From the NCBI GenBank assembly GCA_019307645.1, contig JAFDJF010000193.1, positions 1 to 5,765 on the forward strand: a stretch of 5,765 bases of DNA, read 5' to 3'. Source of the DNA: Deltaproteobacteria bacterium. GTDB lineage: Bacteria; Desulfobacterota; DSM-4660; Desulfatiglandales; Desulfatiglandaceae. The notes below the pieces were generated by a model. It searched no databases and was not told the DNA's origin. It saw nothing but the letters and a program-made list of their open reading frames with translations. Made by a program: the position numbers and the translations under genes. Each line of letters begins with the position of its first letter. Position 1 is the stretch's first letter. This document shows, piece by piece, positions 1 through 5,765 of this stretch.

Positions 1-1881
<1,881 letters not shown>

Positions 1882-1978
1882 TTGGTGTCTGAACGAAAAA
1901 TCCGTTTTGACCTAATCCGTTCCCAAGACCCTAAACTGATTTGCAATCTGAAAGTACCCAATAACGGAGCATATCAAG
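1882..1978 (+). other. argB-argD intergenic gap with 8-base direct repeat
   Basis: This 97-base stretch has no plausible coding frame. It carries AATCCGTT twice (1899-1906 and 1914-1921), 15 bases apart. A TTGACC at 1907-1912 followed by TAAACT at 1932-1937 is a weak sigma-70-like pair with a 19-base spacer, longer than ideal. No strong hairpin plus U-tract terminator is seen, so read-through from argB to argD is likely. The repeat could be a regulator site or chance; it does not clearly match the E. coli ARG box. Confidence 0.35.
1966..1969 (+). promoter_or_regulatory. Ribosome binding site of argD
   Basis: GGAG lies nine bases before the ATG at 1979. It supports that ATG as the start of argD and shows that argD has its own initiation signal although it follows argB. 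Confidence 0.6.
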
Positions 1979-3184
1979 ATGGATGAACAAATATCTACAA
2001 TTGATTTGGCAGACAAATATATGTTTAAAACCTATGCTCGGTTCCCTCTCACACTCGTTCGGGGAAAAGGATGCCGGGTCTGGGACGAAAATGAAAAAGA
2101 ATACATAGACTTTGTCGGAGGTATTGCAGTCTGTGCGCTTGGGCACAGCTCACCGCTTGTAACCCGGGTGCTCAGAGAACAGTCTGAGACACTGGTCCAC
2201 GTTTCGAATCTTTATTACACAACACCTCAGACAGAGCTTGCCCGGATGCTGGTAGAGAATTCTTTTGCCGACAGGGTCTTTTTCTGTAACAGCGGCGCTG
2301 AAGCCAATGAGGCTGCGATTAAGCTTGCCCGTCGCTATGCAAATGAAAAATCAGAGAAACAAAAAAATACCATTGTATCAATGGACAATTCCTTTCATGG
2401 CCGAACCATGGCCACCCTTTCCGCCACGGGCCAGGGCACGATACAGATAGGATATGACCCATTGCTTGAAGGGTTCAAGTTTGTACCGTTTAATAATCTT
2501 AAGGCTCTAGATGATGTCCTGGATGACTCGGTGTGTGCTGTAATTATGGAACCTATCCAGGGAGAGGGAGGCGTTGTGTGCCCGGATGCTGATTATCTGA
2601 AGGGAGTGAGAGAACTGTGTAATGAGCGAAATGTACTTTTGATATTTGACGAAGTGCAGGTCGGCCTGGGGAGGACCGGCAGGCTGTTTGCCCACGAGAA
2701 TTTCGGTATCAGCCCCGATATCATGACACTGGCAAAGGCCCTTGGCAATGGTCTCCCCATAGGTGCAATGCTGGCCACGGAAGCGCTCTCTCAGGTCTTC
2801 GGTCCAGGAAGCCATGCCACTACTTTCGGAGGCACGCCACTGGTGACGGCTGTGTCCAAGGCGGTCTTAAAGAGTCTTCTGGAAGACGGGTGGCTCGAAA
2901 ACTGCAGGGAAATGGGCAATTACATGAAAGAAAAGATGGAAAACCTTGCACGAAAACACACCTTTGTGAAAGAGGTCAGGGGATTGGGCCTGATCCTCGG
3001 TATGGAACTGGACCGCCCTGGCGGCCCGATCGTTGATGCCTGCATAAAAGAGGGCTTTCTGATTAACTGTGCACATGATACGGTGCTCCGTTTTTTGCCC
3101 CCCCTCATCGTGGGAAAAAAAGAGATCGATCTGCTGATAGAGACCCTTGACAGGGTCTTTGATCAATCGAAGAAGGAGACTTAA
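1979..3184 (+). CDS. argD: Acetylornithine aminotransferase (class III PLP enzyme)
   Basis: This enzyme transfers an amino group from glutamate to N-acetylglutamate 5-semialdehyde, giving N-acetylornithine; family members often also serve as succinyldiaminopimelate aminotransferase in lysine synthesis. The 401-residue length is typical. Visible PLP-site features are CNSGAEANEAAIKLARRY (Cys103 onward, phosphate binding), SFHGRTMATLSATG with the ring-stacking region near Phe139-His140, the pyridine-nitrogen aspartate in FDEVQVGLGRTG (Asp224), and the Schiff-base lysine Lys253 in TLAKALGNG, followed by HATTFGGTPL. The residue after DEVQ is valine where threonine is common in the family. The start at 1979 is the only good one: it has a GGAG and places the YMFKTYARFPL segment at the expected distance from the N-terminus. 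Other class III aminotransferases (ornithine, GABA) are possible by fold, but the motifs and arg neighbours favour ArgD. Its stop directly adjoins the argG ATG. Confidence 0.95.
   Translation: MDEQISTIDLADKYMFKTYARFPLTLVRGKGCRVWDENEKEYIDFVGGIAVCALGHSSPLVTRVLREQSETLVHVSNLYYTTPQTELARMLVENSFADRVFFCNSGAEANEAAIKLARRYANEKSEKQKNTIVSMDNSFHGRTMATLSATGQGTIQIGYDPLLEGFKFVPFNNLKALDDVLDDSVCAVIMEPIQGEGGVVCPDADYLKGVRELCNERNVLLIFDEVQVGLGRTGRLFAHENFGISPDIMTLAKALGNGLPIGAMLATEALSQVFGPGSHATTFGGTPLVTAVSKAVLKSLLEDGWLENCREMGNYMKEKMENLARKHTFVKEVRGLGLILGMELDRPGGPIVDACIKEGFLINCAHDTVLRFLPPLIVGKKEIDLLIETLDRVFDQSKKET
3173..3178 (+). promoter_or_regulatory. Ribosome binding site of argG, inside the end of argD
   Basis: AAGGAG sits six bases before the ATG at 3185 and within the last codons of argD (Lys-Lys-Glu-Thr). 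It fixes the argG start and means the two genes abut with zero spacing, which favours coupled translation. Confidence 0.8.
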
Positions 3185-4402
3185 ATGAGTGAAGGAATCA
3201 ACAAAATCGTTCTGGCTTATTCCGGAGGGCTTGATACCTCCGTCATTCTTTCCTGGCTCAAAGAGACATACGGATGCCCGGTAGTGGCCTATGCTGCTGA
3301 TCTTGGGCAGGGTGAGGAGCTTGCCGGCATAAAAGAAAAGGCAATCGAAACAGGCGCAGATGAAATCGTCGTTGAGGACCTGAAAGAGGTGTTTGTCAGA
3401 GACTATGTCTGGCCTGCCATTCGGGCCAATGCCATCTATGAAACGACTTATATGCTCGGCACATCGCTGGCGCGGCCGCTCATTGCCAAGGGGCAGGTGG
3501 AAACGGCCCGAAAGACAGGCGCAAATGCCGTCAGCCACGGAGCAACCGGAAAGGGAAATGATCAGGTCAGGTTCGAACTCGCCTATATGGCAATGGAGCC
3601 CGGTATCAAGATCATTGCTCCCTGGAGGATCTGGGATTTCACGGGCAGAGAAGATCTCATTGAATATGCCCGATTAAAAAATATTCAGGTGCCTGTGACC
3701 AAAGAAAAACCTTATTCCAGTGATAGAAACCTGCTGCACATAAGCTTTGAGGGCGGAATCCTCGAAGATACATGGAGCGAAGCTCCGGAGGATATGTATG
3801 CCCTGTCTGTTTCACCTGAAAAGGCACCCGACAAGGCCACATATATTGAAATGGATTTCTCAGAGGGGGACGCCGTAAGCGTGGACGGAGAAGCCATGTC
3901 TCCTGCCGGTATTCTGGCCCATCTGAATGATCTGGGTGGCAAAAACGGTATCGGCAGGGTTGATATGGTGGAAAACCGATATGTGGGCATGAAATCAAGG
4001 GGTGTGTATGAGACACCCGGAGGAACAATCCTCAGGATCGCCCACATTGCAATGGAAACCATCACTCTTGACAGAGAGGTCATGCATATCAGGGACGGCC
4101 TGGTGCCCAGGTACGCAGAAATGGTCTATTACGGGTACTGGTTTTCCCCTGAGCGCGAAATGCTCCAGAAAATGATCGATGAAACCCAGAAGGTTGTCAA
4201 CGGAACTGTAAGGCTGAAGCTTTATAAGGGCAACTGCACAGTGGTTGGCAGAAAATCTGACGCATCGCTGTACCATCCGGATTTTGCCACGTTTGAAGGC
4301 GATGAGGTCTACAACCAGAAGGATGCCGAAGGGTTCATCCGGTTAAGCGGCCTTCGGCTCAGGATAGCACGGATGTTGGAGCAGCGCACCAAAATACGGT
4401 AA
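3185..4402 (+). CDS. argG: Argininosuccinate synthase
   Basis: This cytoplasmic enzyme condenses citrulline and aspartate to argininosuccinate, using ATP and releasing AMP and pyrophosphate. The 405-residue protein is full length for the common bacterial type I form. The N-terminal PP-loop for [12 protein letters not shown], lies at residues 11-19, followed by [11 protein letters not shown] (35-45). The second family signature [15 protein letters not shown] begins at Ser117 and carries the residues that contact citrulline and aspartate. Further conserved segments are [65 protein letters not shown] and the C-terminal [12 protein letters not shown]. The start ATG follows the argD stop directly and is preceded by AAGGAG. 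argF, which would make the citrulline substrate, is not in front of it. No frameshift or missing key residue was seen. Confidence 0.98.
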   Translation: MSEGINKIVLAYSGGLDTSVILSWLKETYGCPVVAYAADLGQGEELAGIKEKAIETGADEIVVEDLKEVFVRDYVWPAIRANAIYETTYMLGTSLARPLIAKGQVETARKTGANAVSHGATGKGNDQVRFELAYMAMEPGIKIIAPWRIWDFTGREDLIEYARLKNIQVPVTKEKPYSSDRNLLHISFEGGILEDTWSEAPEDMYALSVSPEKAPDKATYIEMDFSEGDAVSVDGEAMSPAGILAHLNDLGGKNGIGRVDMVENRYVGMKSRGVYETPGGTILRIAHIAMETITLDREVMHIRDGLVPRYAEMVYYGYWFSPEREMLQKMIDETQKVVNGTVRLKLYKGNCTVVGRKSDASLYHPDFATFEGDEVYNQKDAEGFIRLSGLRLRIARMLEQRTKIR

Positions 4403-4487
4403 GGGAAAGAAGCGTTATATTGTTGCCAAATCCCCAGTTTCTGACAGCAAAAACAATATCTTAAAAGCTGTAGCAAAGGGAAAACGT
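4403..4487 (+). other. argG-argH intergenic gap with inverted repeat
   Basis: This 85-base gap is rather A/T rich. ATATTGTT at 4417-4424 is the exact reverse complement of AACAATAT at 4452-4459, separated by 27 bases; GC (4425-4426) and GC (4447-4448) could extend the stem past a three-base bulge. The stem is A/T rich and has no following U-tract, so it is a poor intrinsic terminator; it could be an mRNA processing or stability element, or chance. TATATT at 4416-4421 resembles a -10 box, but no matching -35 was seen upstream. Confidence 0.35.
4476..4480 (+). promoter_or_regulatory. Ribosome binding site of argH
   Basis: AAGGG ends seven bases before the ATG at 4488 and supports that start. 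No alternative in-frame ATG exists in the gap upstream. Confidence 0.55.
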
Positions 4488-5765
4488 ATGACTCAAAAGG
4501 TTTGGGGCGGCCGTTTCCGAAAGGAAACCGATGCCCTCGCAAACACGTTTAATTCCTCCATTCGCTTTGATAACCGTCTTTATGTTCAGGACATTGAAGG
4601 CAGCATGGCCCATTGCAGGATGCTGGCCAAACAGAGGATAATCACCGATGAAGAGGCTTCACAGATCCTGGAAGCCCTTTCAGAGATAATGAGAGAGTTG
4701 GGCCGAGGTGAAATTCCTCTTGACGAGGGCTACGAAGATATACACAGCCTTGTGGAGAAAACCCTTGTTGAAAAAACAGGATCACTGGGGGGGAAACTCC
4801 ATACCGGCCGGAGCCGAAACGATCAGGTGGCGCTTGACGTTCGGTTGTACGTAAGGGACGCCATCTATCGCGTAATTGATTTGATAAAAAATACACAAGG
4901 TGCCCTTGTATCTCTAGCGGAAAAGAATTTTGACCTGATAATGCCGGGTTACACTCATCTACAGCGTGCTCAGCCGGTTCTGGTGGCCCACCACCTGCTG
5001 GCATATTATGAGATGCTTAAAAGAGACCACCAGCGTTTCGATGATACCCTGAAGCGGGTGAACATCCTCCCATTGGGCAGTGCCGCCCTTGCAGGTTCCA
5101 CTTTTGAGCTTGACCGAGAGATGGTGGCAAAGGAACTGGATTTTGACGGCATAACCAACAACAGCATGGACGCAGTGAGTGATCGGGATTTTGTACTGGA
5201 CTTTCTTTATGCATCGTCGGTTTTAATGATGCATCTAAGCCGTCTGAGTGAGGAACTGGTGATCTGGTCCTCACAGGAGTTCGGTTTTGTCACCATCTCA
5301 GATGCCTTCTGCACCGGCAGCAGTATTATGCCCCAGAAAAAGAACCCTGACATGCCGGAGTTGATCAGGGGAAAGACAGGCAGGGTCTATGGCCACCTGA
5401 TTTCTCTTTTGACCACGATGAAAGGTCTTCCGCTTACCTACAACAAAGATATGCAGGAAGACAAAGAGTCGTTGTTTGACGCGGCTGACACGGTCGAAAT
5501 CTGTCTTGATGTGATGTGCAGGCTTCTAGGTGAGGTCACTTTTGACGGCGAGAGATTAAAAGATGCCACTGAGAGAGGCTTTCTGGTCGCCACAGATCTG
5601 GCCGATTATCTGGTCCGTGAAGGTAGGACTTTTCGGGAGGCCCATGAGATTGTTGGGAAGATGGTCCTTTTTTCAGTGGATCAGGGGAAAGAACTTCATG
5701 ATTTGACCCTTGCTGAGATGAGACGTTTTGAAAAAAAGATTAACAAGGAAGTCTACACATGGCTT
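4488..5765 (+). CDS. argH: Argininosuccinate lyase (3' end cut by window)
   Basis: This is the last step of arginine synthesis, splitting argininosuccinate into arginine and fumarate; the enzyme is a cytoplasmic homotetramer of the fumarase/aspartase superfamily. The frame is open for 426 codons from ATG 4488 to the window end with no stop; the family is about 455-470 residues, so roughly 30-45 residues lie beyond the edge. The protein begins MTQKVWGGRF, the usual ArgH N-terminus. Conserved regions visible in order are EDIHSLVE, LHTGRSRNDQVALDVRLY, PGYTHLQRAQPV (with the catalytic Thr-His pair), LPLGSAALAGSTFELDRE, SVSDRDF-like AVSDRDFVLDFL, and the superfamily signature GSSIMPQKKNPD whose flexible loop bears the catalytic serine, then GLPLTYNKDMQEDKE. 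The later TDLADYLVREGRTFREAHEIVG matches the ArgH C-terminal domain. It is the last gene of the visible arg run, 85 bases after argG. Full integrity past the edge cannot be judged. Confidence 0.97.
   Translation, partial: MTQKVWGGRFRKETDALANTFNSSIRFDNRLYVQDIEGSMAHCRMLAKQRIITDEEASQILEALSEIMRELGRGEIPLDEGYEDIHSLVEKTLVEKTGSLGGKLHTGRSRNDQVALDVRLYVRDAIYRVIDLIKNTQGALVSLAEKNFDLIMPGYTHLQRAQPVLVAHHLLAYYEMLKRDHQRFDDTLKRVNILPLGSAALAGSTFELDREMVAKELDFDGITNNSMDAVSDRDFVLDFLYASSVLMMHLSRLSEELVIWSSQEFGFVTISDAFCTGSSIMPQKKNPDMPELIRGKTGRVYGHLISLLTTMKGLPLTYNKDMQEDKESLFDAADTVEICLDVMCRLLGEVTFDGERLKDATERGFLVATDLADYLVREGRTFREAHEIVGKMVLFSVDQGKELHDLTLAEMRRFEKKINKEVYTWL

Noticed and set aside
2867..3538. A 223-codon minus-strand open frame across argD and argG
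   Set aside because: It is antisense to the conserved ArgD C-terminus and the ArgG PP-loop region, with no recognisable domain; the plus-strand genes fully explain the sequence.
3657..4083. Overlapping minus-strand open frames of 123 codons inside argG
   Set aside because: Two different frames of similar size sit opposite the same conserved argG segment and neither has a family signature; both look like chance.
4403..4487. Intrinsic terminator between argG and argH
   Set aside because: The inverted repeat is A/T rich, has a long loop and lacks a following U-tract, and argH continues the same pathway in the same direction.
4642..5274. Minus-strand open frames of 120 and 85 codons opposite argH
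   Set aside because: The plus strand here encodes an unbroken ArgH with all its signatures, so these are shadows.

Overview
The window holds five co-directional plus-strand genes packed into 5.8 kb: the 3' part of hslU (1-1003), then argB (1000-1881), argD (1979-3184), argG (3185-4402) and the 5' part of argH (4488-5765). Both end genes are cut by the window edge, not by mutation. All five reading frames are intact through their conserved motifs, and no RNA gene, mobile element, CRISPR array or long repeat is visible. The base composition is moderate and looks even across the genes, so nothing suggests recent transfer of one segment. The gene order (HslVU protease ATPase followed by an arg cluster) and the protein types resemble sulfate- or metal-reducing Desulfobacterota (former Deltaproteobacteria). 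That placement is an inference from recalled gene order, not a computed one.

Layout: hslU and argB overlap by four bases (GTGA, 1000-1003), so argB starts with GTG inside the hslU stop region. A 97-base gap (1882-1978) separates argB from argD; it holds an 8-base direct repeat and only weak promoter-like sequence. The argD stop codon is followed with no gap by the argG ATG, with a good Shine-Dalgarno inside the argD end. An 85-base gap (4403-4487) separates argG from argH and contains an 8-base inverted repeat with a large loop.

How the genes work together: ArgB phosphorylates N-acetylglutamate, ArgD transaminates the semialdehyde made by ArgC to N-acetylornithine, ArgG joins citrulline to aspartate, and ArgH splits argininosuccinate to arginine and fumarate. 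ArgC, the deacetylating step (ArgJ or ArgE) and ornithine carbamoyltransferase (ArgF) are not in the window. The absence of argF is the most notable point, because it commonly lies between argD and argG in clusters of this kind, and here those two genes abut directly. HslU is the unfoldase of the HslUV protease and has no direct metabolic link to arginine synthesis; it shares the transcription unit by position.

I found no evidence for an undescribed system. This is a largely ordinary housekeeping operon with a few organisational points worth checking.
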